Shown: positions 38,469 through 47,161 of the stretch, piece after piece
Position numbering within the stretch: position 1 is the stretch's first letter
Layout of the letters: every line of letters starts with the position of its first letter
From: Inquilinus sp052113205
Lineage (GTDB): Bacteria > Pseudomonadota > Alphaproteobacteria > DSM-16000 > Inquilinaceae
Direction of reading: 5' to 3'
DNA: 64,000 nt
NCBI RefSeq assembly: GCF_052113205.1
Contig: NZ_JBFRCU010000031.1
Location: 1-64,000, forward strand
Notes under the pieces: generated by a model
Databases searched by the model: none
Seen by the model: the letters and a program-made list of their open reading frames with translations, nothing else
Told to the model about the DNA's origin: nothing
Position numbers and translations under genes: made by a program

Positions 38469-39854
38469 ATGAAACTGACCCTGGTCGGCGGCGGCGGCGT
38501 CCGCGCCCCTCTGTTCATCGAATCGGCGCTGCGCCGGGCGGAGTGGAGCAACCTGACCGAGCTGTGCCTGCTCGATATCGACGAGCCGCGGCTGGAGCTG
38601 TTCGGCGGGCTGGGCGCCGAGATCGCCCGGCGGACCAGCTCTCCCGTCAAGATCACCACCAGCCTGGACCCGGAGCGCGCCCTGGACGGCGCCGCCTATG
38701 TCGTGACCACGGTCCGGCCGGGGCTGGAGGAAGGCCGGATCAAGGACGAGCGGATCGCCCTGGCACATGGCGTGCTTGGGCAGGAGACGACCGGGCCGGG
38801 CGGCTTCGCCATGGCGCTGCGCAGCATCCCGACCATCCTGGGCTATGCCGACCTCTTGCAGCGGGTCAGCCCCGGCGCCTGGCTGTTCAACTTCACCAAC
38901 CCGGCCGGGCTGGTGACCCAGGCGCTGCGCGATGCCGGCCACGACCGCACCATCGGCATCTGCGACGGCGCCAACGCCGCCCAGTCGGCCGTGGCGCGCT
39001 GGTTCGACGTGCCGGAGAAGGCGGTGCGCACCGAGGTGTTCGGCCTGAACCACCTGTCCTTCACCCGCCGCGCCGAGATCGGCGGCGAGGACGTGCTGCC
39101 GCGCCTGCTGGCCGACGATGCCTTCCTGGCCGCCTCGGCCCAGAAGGTGTTCAGCCCGCGCGTCGTCCGCCGCCACGGCATGTGGATCAACGAGTACCTC
39201 TACTACTTCTACTATGCCGAGAAGGCGGTGGAGGCGATCCGGTCGGACGTCCGCACGCGGGGCGAGGAGGTGCGCGACCTGAACCACGGGCTGATCGAGC
39301 AGCTGACGGCGCTGGACTGGCGCCGCAACCCGGAGCGGGCGCTGGAGGCCTATTACGCCTATGCCCACCGCCGCAACGCCACCTACATGCACTATGCCCA
39401 GGAAGGGGCGCCGAGCATGGAGGAGGCCGACCGGGCGCTGGCCGCCGGCGCCCATGCGCCGCTGGGCGACGAGGGCGAGGGCTATGCCGGCGTCGCCCTG
39501 GACCTTGTGGATGCGCTGGAGACCGGCAAAGCGCTGTACAGCGGGCTGAACGTGCCGAACCAGGGCGCCATCGAGGGCTTGCGCGACGAGGATGTGGTCG
39601 AGGTCAGCTGCGTCGTCGACCGCGACGGGGTGCGTCCGCTGCCGATCGGGCCGATGCCGGAGGCGCAGGCCCAACTGGTGCACGCCATCAAGCGCTATGA
39701 GCGGCTGGCGGTGCAGGCGATCCGCGAGCGCGACCGCGACCTGGCGGTCGAGGCGCTGGTGGCGCATCCGCTGGTGCTGTCCTATTCCCGGGCCGAGGCG
39801 CTGGTCGACGAATACCTCGCCGCCCACGCCCCCTATGTCGGCAACTGGCCGTGA
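38469..39854 (+). CDS. Family 4 glycosidase (NAD- and metal-dependent), unusual CDGA motif
   Basis: The 461-residue GH4 enzyme has a Rossmann start 'LTLVGGGGVRAPLFIESAL' and the metal ligands C165 in 'IGICDGANA' and H195 in 'FGLNHLSF', with 'NFTNPAGLVTQAL' between. GH4 enzymes oxidise C3 of the sugar with NAD and eliminate the glycosidic bond. The four-residue specificity motif beginning with the metal Cys reads CDGA, unlike CNVP (6-phospho-beta-glucosidase), CDMP (maltose-6-phosphate), CHSV (alpha-galactosidase) or CHGH (glucuronidase), so the substrate is open. The coupled kinase gene suggests a phosphorylated disaccharide. GGGAGG precedes the ATG. Confidence 0.9.
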   Translation: MKLTLVGGGGVRAPLFIESALRRAEWSNLTELCLLDIDEPRLELFGGLGAEIARRTSSPVKITTSLDPERALDGAAYVVTTVRPGLEEGRIKDERIALAHGVLGQETTGPGGFAMALRSIPTILGYADLLQRVSPGAWLFNFTNPAGLVTQALRDAGHDRTIGICDGANAAQSAVARWFDVPEKAVRTEVFGLNHLSFTRRAEIGGEDVLPRLLADDAFLAASAQKVFSPRVVRRHGMWINEYLYYFYYAEKAVEAIRSDVRTRGEEVRDLNHGLIEQLTALDWRRNPERALEAYYAYAHRRNATYMHYAQEGAPSMEEADRALAAGAHAPLGDEGEGYAGVALDLVDALETGKALYSGLNVPNQGAIEGLRDEDVVEVSCVVDRDGVRPLPIGPMPEAQAQLVHAIKRYERLAVQAIRERDRDLAVEALVAHPLVLSYSRAEALVDEYLAAHAPYVGNWP

Positions 39855-40783
39855 CCGGCCCCCGCCCCAGCGGCTGCGACGTCGTCGTGGTCGGCGAATA
39901 CTACTGGGACCTGATCTTCACCGGCCTGCCGGAGGTGCCGCGGCTGGGCGCCGACCTGTTCGCCCGCGACTTCGCCACCCTGCCCGGCGCCAGCTTCACC
40001 ACCGCCACGGCGCTGCACCGGCTGGGGCTGCGCACCGCCTGGGCGGCCGATTTCGGCACCGATTTGTTCAGCCAGCTGGCGCTGGATGCGGCCCGGAAGG
40101 AGGGGCTGGACGACCGGCTGTTCCGCCGGCTGGACCAGAAGCTGGAACGGGTCAGCACCGCTTTCTCCTTCGCGCATGACCGCGGCTTCGTCAGCTACGC
40201 CGTGCGCGACGACCTGCCGCCGACGCCGGAGGCGCTGGCCGCGGTCGCACCGAAGGCGCTGCTGCTGCAGAGCTTCCGGCTGCAGCCGGAGCTGCTGGAC
40301 CTGGCCCGGGCGGCGAAGCGGCAAGGGGTGCTGGTCTATCTCGACTGCCAGCATGTGCCGCACCGGATCGATACTCCGGGCGTGGCCGAGCTGTTCCACG
40401 AGATCGACATCTTCGCGCCGAACGAATCCGAGGCCCTGGCCTTCACCGGCGCGCCGGACGTCAGCACGGCGCTGGAGCGGCTGTCGCAGATGGTGCCGAC
40501 CGTCCTGGTCAAGCGCGGGGCCGCCGGCGCCATCGGCGTCAGCCGGGGCGAGCGCTGCGCCGTGCCGGCCCCGGAAGTGACGGTTGTGGACACCACCGGC
40601 GCCGGGGACAGCTTCAACGCCGGCTTTCTGTACGGCCGGCTGCGCGGCTTCGATTTCCGCGACAGCCTTTCCCTGGCCGCGTGCTGCGGCGCACTGGCCA
40701 CCACCGATTACGGCGGCCGGGCTCTGCCGCGCGAGGCCGAGCTGCTGGCGCTGATCCGACAAGAGGCCCCGGCCTCCACCTGA
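39851..40783 (+). CDS. PfkB family carbohydrate kinase
   Basis: The 310-residue ribokinase-fold protein has the PfkB signature 'DTTGAGDSFNAGFLYGRL' with the catalytic Asp, and an N-terminal sugar-binding part 'LPGASFTTATALHRLGLRT'. It starts with a GTG that overlaps the GH4 stop (GTGA). By position it phosphorylates either the imported sugar before GH4 cleavage or a released monosaccharide; the sequence does not decide this. Confidence 0.9.
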   Translation: MTGPRPSGCDVVVVGEYYWDLIFTGLPEVPRLGADLFARDFATLPGASFTTATALHRLGLRTAWAADFGTDLFSQLALDAARKEGLDDRLFRRLDQKLERVSTAFSFAHDRGFVSYAVRDDLPPTPEALAAVAPKALLLQSFRLQPELLDLARAAKRQGVLVYLDCQHVPHRIDTPGVAELFHEIDIFAPNESEALAFTGAPDVSTALERLSQMVPTVLVKRGAAGAIGVSRGERCAVPAPEVTVVDTTGAGDSFNAGFLYGRLRGFDFRDSLSLAACCGALATTDYGGRALPREAELLALIRQEAPAST

Positions 40784-40844
40784 GCGGGGTCAACCCGCCA
40801 AAAACGACAATACATCTCAAACAGGGGCTTGAACGGAGGGACCC

Positions 40845-42119
40845 GTGAAGATTGCCACCCTATCCCTGACCGCCGCGCTGGCCGTTTTCGCCGCCGCCGG
40901 GACCGAGGCCGGCGCCGAGGCCGCGACGGTGAAGCTGTTCTGCGGCGCCACCGACTACGACCTGTGCAGCAGCGCCGCCGAGGCCTGGGCCAAGCAGAGC
41001 GGCAACGCCGTCTCGATCAACAAGATGCCGGCGTCCTGGGACGACGCCGTGCCGCTGTACCAGCAGATGCTTGCGGCCAAGTCGACCGATGTCGACGTGC
41101 TGGTGATCGACGTGATCTGGATGGGCATGCTGAAGAACCATCTGCTCGACCTCGGCACGCTGGTGCCGAAGGAGGAGGTGGCGGCGCATTTCCCGACCAC
41201 GATCGACGCCGCGACCATCGACGGCCAGCTGCTGGCCCTGCCCTGGTACATGGACACCGGGCTGATCTTCTACCGCAAGGACCTGTTGGAGAAGTACGGC
41301 AAGGCGGTGCCGAAGACCTGGGCCGAGCTGACCGAGACCGCCAAGGCGGTGCAGGATGGCGAGCGCAAGGCCGGCGACGCCGACATGTGGGGCTTCGTCT
41401 GGCAGGGGAAGTCCTATGAGGGGCTGACCTGCGACGCCATCGAATGGGTCGCCAGCACCGGCGGCGGCACCATCATCGACGCCAAGGGCGACGTCACCAT
41501 CGACAACCCGAAGGCGGCTCAGGCGCTGGCCCTGGCGCATGGCTGGATCGACACGATCAGCCCGCAGGGCGTGCTGGGCTATGACGAGGAAAGCTCCCGC
41601 GCCGTGTTCGAGAGCGGCAAGGCGGTGTTCCTGCGCAACTGGCCCTATGTCTGGGGCACCTCGCAGGCCGCGGGCGGCGCCCTGGTCGGCAAGGTCGGGG
41701 TGGCGGCGCTGCCGGTCGGCGCCGCCGGCGAGAAGTCGAGCGGCTGCCTGGGCCCGGCCTATCTCGGCGTGTCGAAATATTCCGAGAACAAGGAGGCGGC
41801 GGTCAGCCTGATCCGCTACATGACCGGCGCCGCCGACCAGAAGCGCCGGGCGATCCAGGGCGCCTACAACCCGACCGTCTCTGCCCTGTACGAGGACCCT
41901 GAGGTGCTGGCCAAGCTGCCCTTCCTGAAGGACACGCAAGCCGCCTTCGCCGACAGCATCGCCCGCCCTTCCGCCGCCACCGGCGCCAGCTACAACCGGG
42001 TGTCGCAGGCCTTCTCCAAGTCGGTGCACGCGGTGCTGACCGGCGACGAGCAGCCCGACGCCGCGGTGGCCGCCCTGGCCAAGGAGCTGGACCGCCTGCG
42101 CCAGCGGGCGAAGTGGTGA
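40845..42119 (+). CDS. Sugar ABC transporter substrate-binding protein, ThuE/MalE-like
   Basis: The 424-residue periplasmic protein has a signal peptide ('KIATLSLTAALAVFAAAGTE') and the SBP_bac_1 fold: 'DVDVLVIDVIWMGMLKNHLL', 'LPWYMDTGLIFYRKDLLEKY', 'FVWQGKSYEGLTCDAIEWV' and 'AVFLRNWPYVWG'. These blocks are typical of trehalose/maltose/sucrose-type receptors such as ThuE. The start is a GTG preceded by GGAGGG. It belongs to the GntR-controlled operon. Confidence 0.91.
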   Translation: MKIATLSLTAALAVFAAAGTEAGAEAATVKLFCGATDYDLCSSAAEAWAKQSGNAVSINKMPASWDDAVPLYQQMLAAKSTDVDVLVIDVIWMGMLKNHLLDLGTLVPKEEVAAHFPTTIDAATIDGQLLALPWYMDTGLIFYRKDLLEKYGKAVPKTWAELTETAKAVQDGERKAGDADMWGFVWQGKSYEGLTCDAIEWVASTGGGTIIDAKGDVTIDNPKAAQALALAHGWIDTISPQGVLGYDEESSRAVFESGKAVFLRNWPYVWGTSQAAGGALVGKVGVAALPVGAAGEKSSGCLGPAYLGVSKYSENKEAAVSLIRYMTGAADQKRRAIQGAYNPTVSALYEDPEVLAKLPFLKDTQAAFADSIARPSAATGASYNRVSQAFSKSVHAVLTGDEQPDAAVAALAKELDRLRQRAKW

Positions 42120-42140
42120 CAAGCCGTTCCTGAGGCCATG

Positions 42141-42258
42141 CGCGTTTCCCTTTTCTTGTCATTGCCGGGCTTGACCCGGCAATCCAGGGCCACGAAGAAC
42201 CGCTCTGGCGGCCCCTTGATGCCCGGGTCAAGCCCGGGCATGACAAGAAGGGAACGCG
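42141..42258. repeat. 118-bp extragenic palindromic element (CPGLTRAS type)
   Basis: Two arms, CGCGTTTCCCTTTTCTTGTC... and its near reverse complement ending GACAAGAAGGGAACGCG, each contain an inner palindrome of the GCCGGGCTTGACCCGGC type. This sequence, often translated as 'CPGLTRAS', is a very common extragenic element in Alphaproteobacteria. Here it is inserted within an operon, between the binding-protein and first permease genes, and would form a large mRNA hairpin that may set their expression ratio. Confidence 0.85.
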
Positions 42259-42271
42259 TGAGAGGGACCCG

Positions 42272-43162
42272 ATGACCGGCCGCGTCGCCCGATCGCATCG
42301 CCGGGCCGGGTGGCTGTTCCTGGCGCCGACGCTGGCGGCGCTGGCGCTGGTGGCGCTGTGGCCGCTGCTGCGCACCCTGTTCTTCTCGATCACCGACGCC
42401 ACCCTGGACGATCCGACCAACTACGGCTTCGTCTGGCTCGACAACTTCATCGACGTCGCCCGCGACCCGCAATGGTGGCGGGCGGTCGAGAACACGCTGG
42501 TCTTCACCATCGTCTCGGTGGCGCTGGAGACGCTGCTGGGCCTCGCCATCGCCCTGCTGCTGAACGAGACGATCCCTGGCCGCGGCGTGCTGCGCGCCGC
42601 CATCCTGGTGCCGTGGTCGATCCCGGTCGTGGTCTCGGCCAAGATCTGGGAATGGCTGCTGCACGACCAGTTCGGCATCATCAACCGCTTGCTGATCGAC
42701 CTGCATCTGATCGACAAGGGCGTGGCCTGGACCGCCGATCCGTCGCTGGCGCTGGGCGTCGTCATCTTCATCGATGTCTGGATCACCACGCCCTTCATGG
42801 TGCTGCTGATCCTGGCCGGGCTGCAGCTGATCCCGGCCGAGATTCATGAGGCGGCGCGGGTCGACGGCGTGTCGTGGTGGAGACGCCTGACCTCGATCAC
42901 CCTGCCGATGCTGCGGGTGCCGATCGGCGTCGCCGTGCTGTTCCGCACCCTCGACGCGCTGCGCATGTTCGACCTGAGCTACGTCCTCGGCGGCAATGGC
43001 GACCCGACCATGACCATGACGATCTATGCCCGCAACCAGCTGGTCAGCTTCCAGGAGCTTGGCTACGGCTCAGCCGCGTCGACCTGGGTGTTCCTGCTGA
43101 TCGCCTTGATCGCCATCGTCATCATCGGTGCGATCCGGCTGGACCGGACGAGCATCCGATGA
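42272..43162 (+). CDS. Sugar ABC transporter permease, MalF/ThuF type
   Basis: The 296-residue inner membrane protein has six predicted transmembrane helices and the EAA motif 'EAARVDGVSWWRRLTSITLP'. Its ATG follows AGAGGGA just after the palindromic element. It overlaps the next permease gene by 4 bp (ATGA at 43159). Confidence 0.93.
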   Translation: MTGRVARSHRRAGWLFLAPTLAALALVALWPLLRTLFFSITDATLDDPTNYGFVWLDNFIDVARDPQWWRAVENTLVFTIVSVALETLLGLAIALLLNETIPGRGVLRAAILVPWSIPVVVSAKIWEWLLHDQFGIINRLLIDLHLIDKGVAWTADPSLALGVVIFIDVWITTPFMVLLILAGLQLIPAEIHEAARVDGVSWWRRLTSITLPMLRVPIGVAVLFRTLDALRMFDLSYVLGGNGDPTMTMTIYARNQLVSFQELGYGSAASTWVFLLIALIAIVIIGAIRLDRTSIR

Positions 43163-44034
43163 CCGTCGCGGCCGCCCCAACCCTGGCTCGGACCGCCGCC
43201 CGGTACCGCCGGCGCCGGCTGCTGAAGACCATCGGGCTGGGCGTCGCCGTCATCCTGGTGCTGGTCTACACCCTGTTCCCCTACTACTGGGCGATCGTGT
43301 CCTCGCTGAAGACCGGGGCGTCGCTGTTCGAGGCGACGCTGCTGCCGGCCTTCGACCTGATCTACTACAAGGCGCTGCTGCACGACCCGGTGTTCCTGGG
43401 GTCGATCGTCAACTCGCTGATCGTCGCCGGCTCGGCCACCGGGATCTCGCTGCTGCTCGCCATCGGCGCCGCTTATGCGCTCGGCCGGCTGGACTTCCCG
43501 CTGCGGCGGACGGTGCTGCTGGTGATCCTGATGATCTCGATCTTCCCGCAGATCGTGGTGCTGTCCGGGATGTTCGAGCTGGTGCGCTGGTTCGGCCTGT
43601 ACAACCGAATCGGATCGCTGACCTTCGCCTATCTGATCTTCACCCTGCCCTTCACCGTCTGGGTGCTGACCGGCTTCATCCAGGACATCCCGCGCGAGCT
43701 GGAGGAGGCGGCGCTGATGGACGGCGCCAGCCGCGGCCGTGTGCTGGTCAGCGTGCTGCTGCCGCTGATGGGCCCGGCCCTGGCCTCGACCGGCCTGCTG
43801 GCCTTCATCCAGGCCTGGAACGAGTTCCTGTTCGCTTTGACCTTCATCCTGTCGGACGAGAACCGCACCGTGCCGGTGGCGATCGCCACCATCTCCGGCG
43901 GCAGCCGCTACGAATACCCCTTCGGCCCGATCATGGCGGCCTCGGTGGTGGTGACCCTGCCGCTGATCGTCCTGGTGCTGGTGTTCCAGCGCAAGATCGT
44001 CGCCGGCCTGACCGCGGGGGCGATCAAGGGTTAG
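43159..44034 (+). CDS. Carbohydrate ABC transporter permease, MalG/ThuG type
   Basis: The 291-residue inner membrane protein has the MalG pattern: 'TLFPYYWAIVSSLKTGASLF', EAA motif 'EAALMDGASRGRVLVSVLLP' and ending 'AGLTAGAIKG'. It is the last gene of the operon and no ATPase gene follows; a LysR gene is convergent 9 bp away. Confidence 0.94.
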   Translation: MTVAAAPTLARTAARYRRRRLLKTIGLGVAVILVLVYTLFPYYWAIVSSLKTGASLFEATLLPAFDLIYYKALLHDPVFLGSIVNSLIVAGSATGISLLLAIGAAYALGRLDFPLRRTVLLVILMISIFPQIVVLSGMFELVRWFGLYNRIGSLTFAYLIFTLPFTVWVLTGFIQDIPRELEEAALMDGASRGRVLVSVLLPLMGPALASTGLLAFIQAWNEFLFALTFILSDENRTVPVAIATISGGSRYEYPFGPIMAASVVVTLPLIVLVLVFQRKIVAGLTAGAIKG

Positions 44035-44043
44035 GGAGCGCGC

Positions 44044-44919
44044 CTAGACCGCCCGGGCGAGGAGCGCCGGAGCAGCCTCCGCCGATTCCACGATCAGCCG
44101 GCCGAGCTCGCGGGCGCAGGGCAAGGTGGTGCCGGGCCGCCAGATCAGGGCGAACTCCACCTCCGGCAGCGGCGGCAGGCCGTGGCGGCCATCGAGGATC
44201 TTCATCCCCGGCTCGATCTCGTCGCGGGCGATCATCGAGACGGCCAGCCCCGCCAGCACCGCCGCCCGCAGCCCGTGCTGGTTGCCCGAGGTGAAGCCGA
44301 CATGCCATTCGACATCCGACGCGCTGATGGCGTCGACGGCGATGGCGCGGCACGGACAGGGCGGCGGGGCGAGGGCGAGCGGCAGCGATGTCCCCGGCGT
44401 CCAGTCGAAGCCCTCGGCCGCGGCCCAGACGAATTGCGTCCGCCGCAGCACCGTACCGCCGGTTTCGCCCGGCAGGGACATCACCACGGCGAGGTCGAGC
44501 TCGCCGGCCTCGACCTTGGCCCGCAGGTCGAGGCAGACGCTGACCGCCACTTCGAGCCGCACCTGTGGGTAATCACGGGCATAGCGGCGCAGCAGCACTG
44601 GCAACCGGTCGCCTAAAAAATTCTCCGGCACGCCGAAGCGGACGACGCCGGAGACCGATGAGGGCAGGAAGCGCCGGGTCAGCATGTCCTGCGCCTGCAG
44701 GATCTGCTCGGCATGGCGCAGGAACTCCTGGCCGTCCTCGGTCAGCAGCAGCTTGCGCGTGGTCCGGAGCAGCAGCGGCCGGCCCACCTGCTCCTCCAGC
44801 CGCCGGATCTGGTGGCTGACCGCCGACTGGGTCAGGTGCAGCCGTTCGGCCGCACGGGTGAAGCCGCCGGACTCATGAACGGCAACGAAGGCACGCAGCA
44901 GGGCGGGGTCGAAGTCCAT
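44044..44919 (-). CDS. LysR family transcriptional regulator, divergent from MFS gene
   Basis: The 291-residue protein has the LysR HTH at residues 5-65 ('LLRAFVAVHESGGFTRAAER', 'SAVSHQIRRLEEQVG') and an LrhA-like substrate-binding domain. It is divergent from a DHA2-type MFS exporter gene and probably controls it. The A/T-rich gap holds an inverted repeat typical for LysR binding. Confidence 0.9.
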   Translation of the reverse strand: MDFDPALLRAFVAVHESGGFTRAAERLHLTQSAVSHQIRRLEEQVGRPLLLRTTRKLLLTEDGQEFLRHAEQILQAQDMLTRRFLPSSVSGVVRFGVPENFLGDRLPVLLRRYARDYPQVRLEVAVSVCLDLRAKVEAGELDLAVVMSLPGETGGTVLRRTQFVWAAAEGFDWTPGTSLPLALAPPPCPCRAIAVDAISASDVEWHVGFTSGNQHGLRAAVLAGLAVSMIARDEIEPGMKILDGRHGLPPLPEVEFALIWRPGTTLPCARELGRLIVESAEAAPALLARAV

Positions 44920-45092
44920 AGGCCCAATATATGATGGCGGAAAATGGACGCCACAAAATTAAATCATTTCCATCATGAAAGCGGATTGGCCAGAGTCAGG
45001 CAGCCCGATCGAGCACCCCACCGACTCCCGCCGCGCCGCGGTCCGCGCAAGCCTTGCGCGGCGGCGCGGCCTGTCGCTTCGAAAGAAGGATC
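44920..45092. promoter_or_regulatory. Divergent LysR/MFS control region with inverted repeat
   Basis: ATGATGG (44931-44937) and CCATCAT (44970-44976) are perfect inverted copies 32 bp apart in a strongly A/T-rich stretch (44921-44985). This is the most likely operator for the flanking LysR protein. AAGGA precedes the MFS ATG. Confidence 0.55.
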
Positions 45093-46652
45093 ATGGCTCT
45101 TTCACCATCTGCCCGGAACCTGGCCGCGCTGGTCGGCGTCTGCCTGGCGTCGCTGATGTTCGGCCTCGAGATCTCCAGCGTGCCGGTGATCCTGCCGACG
45201 CTGGAAACGGCGCTGCCCGCCGATTTCCGCGGGCTGCAATGGATCATGAACGCCTACACCATCGCCTGCACCACGGTTCTGATGGCCACCGGCACCCTGG
45301 CCGACCGCTATGGCCGCAAGCGCGTCTTCACCGTCACCACCGTCGCCTTCGGCGCCACCTCGCTGATGTGCGGCCTGGCCGACGACGTGTCGTTGCTGAT
45401 CGCCGTCCGCTTCCTGCAGGGCTTGGCCGGCGGCGCCATGTTCACCTGCGTGATCGCGATCATCTCGCACCAGTTCCAGGACGAGCGCGAGCGCGGCCGC
45501 GCCTTCACCGCCTGGGGCGTGATCAGCGGCATCGGCCTCGGCTTCGGCCCGATCATCGGCGGGCTGATCGCCAACTGGGCGAGCTGGCACTGGGTGTTCC
45601 TGATTCATGTGCCGCTGACCGTGCTGGCGCTGATCCCGGCCCTGATCGGCATCCGCGAATCGCGCGACCCGCACGCCCAGAGGCTGGACGTCGCCGGCAT
45701 CGTCACCCTGACGCTGGCGGTGTTCGGCCTGGCCTTCCTGATCACCCAGGGGGCAGAGCTGGACCGCGCGACCGCGATCGGCCTGGCGGTCCTGACCGTC
45801 GCCGCCTCCGCCGGCTTCGTGGTGGCGGAGCGGGTCAACCCGCATCCGATGTTCGACTTCTCGGTGTTCCGGATCCGCCGGTTCAGCGGCGCGATCATCG
45901 GCTGCATCGGCATGAACTGGTGCTATTGGCCGTTCATGATCTACCTGCCGATCTACTTCCAGGGCGGGCTGGGCCTCGACAGCCGGACGGTCGGGTTCCT
46001 GCTGCTGGCCTACACCATCCCGTTCCTGGTGATGCCGCCGCTGGCCGACCGGCTGCTGCAGCGCGGCGGCCCGCGCCTGGTGATCCCGCTCGGCATGGCG
46101 GTGATGGGGACGGGCTTCCTGCTGATGCGGCTGGGCGCTGGGGTCGAGCACGCCGGCTGGCTGACGGTGCTGCCCGGTGCGCTGCTGGCCGGGATCGGGC
46201 TCGGCCTGACCAACACGTCGGTGACCAACACCACCACCGGCTCGGTCCCGGCCAACCGGGCAGGCATGGCGTCGGGCATCGACATCAGCGCCCGGCTGAT
46301 CACGCTGGCGATCAACATCGCGGTGATGGGGCTGATCCTGGTTGAGGGCATCCGCTGGTCCCTGCCGGACGCCCTGTCCGGCGCCTTCGGCGCGGCGCAG
46401 ATTCAGGCGCTGGCCGCGTCCGTCGCCGCCGGCAACCTCGCCGCGCTGCCGCAGACCTATCCGGCACTGGCGACGCTGGATCCTTCGGGGGTGGCCGTCC
46501 ACACGGCGCTGGTCGAGGGTTTCGGCTGGGTCATGCTCTACGGCGGCGTCGGCGCCTGGGTGCTGGCCGTGGTTAGCTTCGCGATCTTCGGCCCGGGCCG
46601 GACCGTTGCGGTGCAGGCCGGCCGGTCGGCGGCCTGCGCCGTGGCGGATTAG
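45093..46652 (+). CDS. MFS transporter, DHA2 (14-TM) drug-efflux family
   Basis: The 519-residue inner membrane protein has the MFS motif A region 'GTLADRYGRKRVFTVTTVAF', motif C-like 'WGVISGIGLGFGPIIGGLIA' and 14 predicted helices, as in EmrB/QacA-type proton antiporters. ATG 45093 is chosen for the AAGGA site and because the family begins close to 'ARNLAALVGVCLASLMFGLE'. It acts without an adjacent membrane-fusion protein gene. The substrate is unknown. Confidence 0.92.
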   Translation: MALSPSARNLAALVGVCLASLMFGLEISSVPVILPTLETALPADFRGLQWIMNAYTIACTTVLMATGTLADRYGRKRVFTVTTVAFGATSLMCGLADDVSLLIAVRFLQGLAGGAMFTCVIAIISHQFQDERERGRAFTAWGVISGIGLGFGPIIGGLIANWASWHWVFLIHVPLTVLALIPALIGIRESRDPHAQRLDVAGIVTLTLAVFGLAFLITQGAELDRATAIGLAVLTVAASAGFVVAERVNPHPMFDFSVFRIRRFSGAIIGCIGMNWCYWPFMIYLPIYFQGGLGLDSRTVGFLLLAYTIPFLVMPPLADRLLQRGGPRLVIPLGMAVMGTGFLLMRLGAGVEHAGWLTVLPGALLAGIGLGLTNTSVTNTTTGSVPANRAGMASGIDISARLITLAINIAVMGLILVEGIRWSLPDALSGAFGAAQIQALAASVAAGNLAALPQTYPALATLDPSGVAVHTALVEGFGWVMLYGGVGAWVLAVVSFAIFGPGRTVAVQAGRSAACAVAD

Positions 46653-47113
46653 CCCAACCTTCCGTCGCGCAGTGCCGCGAGCAGACCGTCGCAGCCGGCC
46701 TCGACCAGGTCCAGCACATGCTCGAAATCGGCGCTGCCACCGTAATAAGGGTCGGGCACGTCCCGGCCCTGCAGCCCCGGCGCGTGGTCGAGGAACAGGC
46801 CGATCCGGCCGGGGCCGGCGACGGCCAGGCGCCGCATCCGGTCGAGATGGCCGCGATCCATCGCCAGCAGCAGGTCGAAGCGGCGGAAATCCGCCCGCTC
46901 CAGCTTGCGGGCGCGCAGCGGCAGCAGGTCGTAGCCTCGCGCAGCGGCGGCCCGGATCGCCGGGGCGTGCGGCGGTTCGCCGGCATGGAAGCCCTGGGTG
47001 CCGGCGCTATCGACCGCGTGATCGAGCCCCGCGGCAGCGAGCCTGGCCCGCATCACCGCCTCGGCGGTCGGCGAGCGGCAGATGTTGCCGGTGCAGACGA
47101 ACAGGATGCGCAT
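46649..47113 (-). CDS. Low molecular weight protein-tyrosine phosphatase
   Basis: The 154-residue cytoplasmic phosphatase has the P-loop 'VCTGNICRSPTAEAV' (C7, R13) at its N-terminus and the general-acid aspartate in 'VPDPYYGGSADFEHVLDLVE'. The ATG at 47113 places the P-loop in its usual position. It is convergent with the MFS gene (4-bp overlap). No exopolysaccharide genes adjoin it, so its target is open. Confidence 0.93.
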   Translation of the reverse strand: MRILFVCTGNICRSPTAEAVMRARLAAAGLDHAVDSAGTQGFHAGEPPHAPAIRAAAARGYDLLPLRARKLERADFRRFDLLLAMDRGHLDRMRRLAVAGPGRIGLFLDHAPGLQGRDVPDPYYGGSADFEHVLDLVEAGCDGLLAALRDGRLG

Positions 47114-47161
47114 GCCGCCTGGATAGTCGGGACGCACCCAGGCGGCAAGGCGTCCGATGGT

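Noticed and set aside
41803..42420. Minus-strand reading frame containing 'CPGLTRAS' and 'WIAGSSPAM'
   Set aside because: This is the translation of the extragenic palindromic element and antisense of neighbouring genes, not a protein gene.
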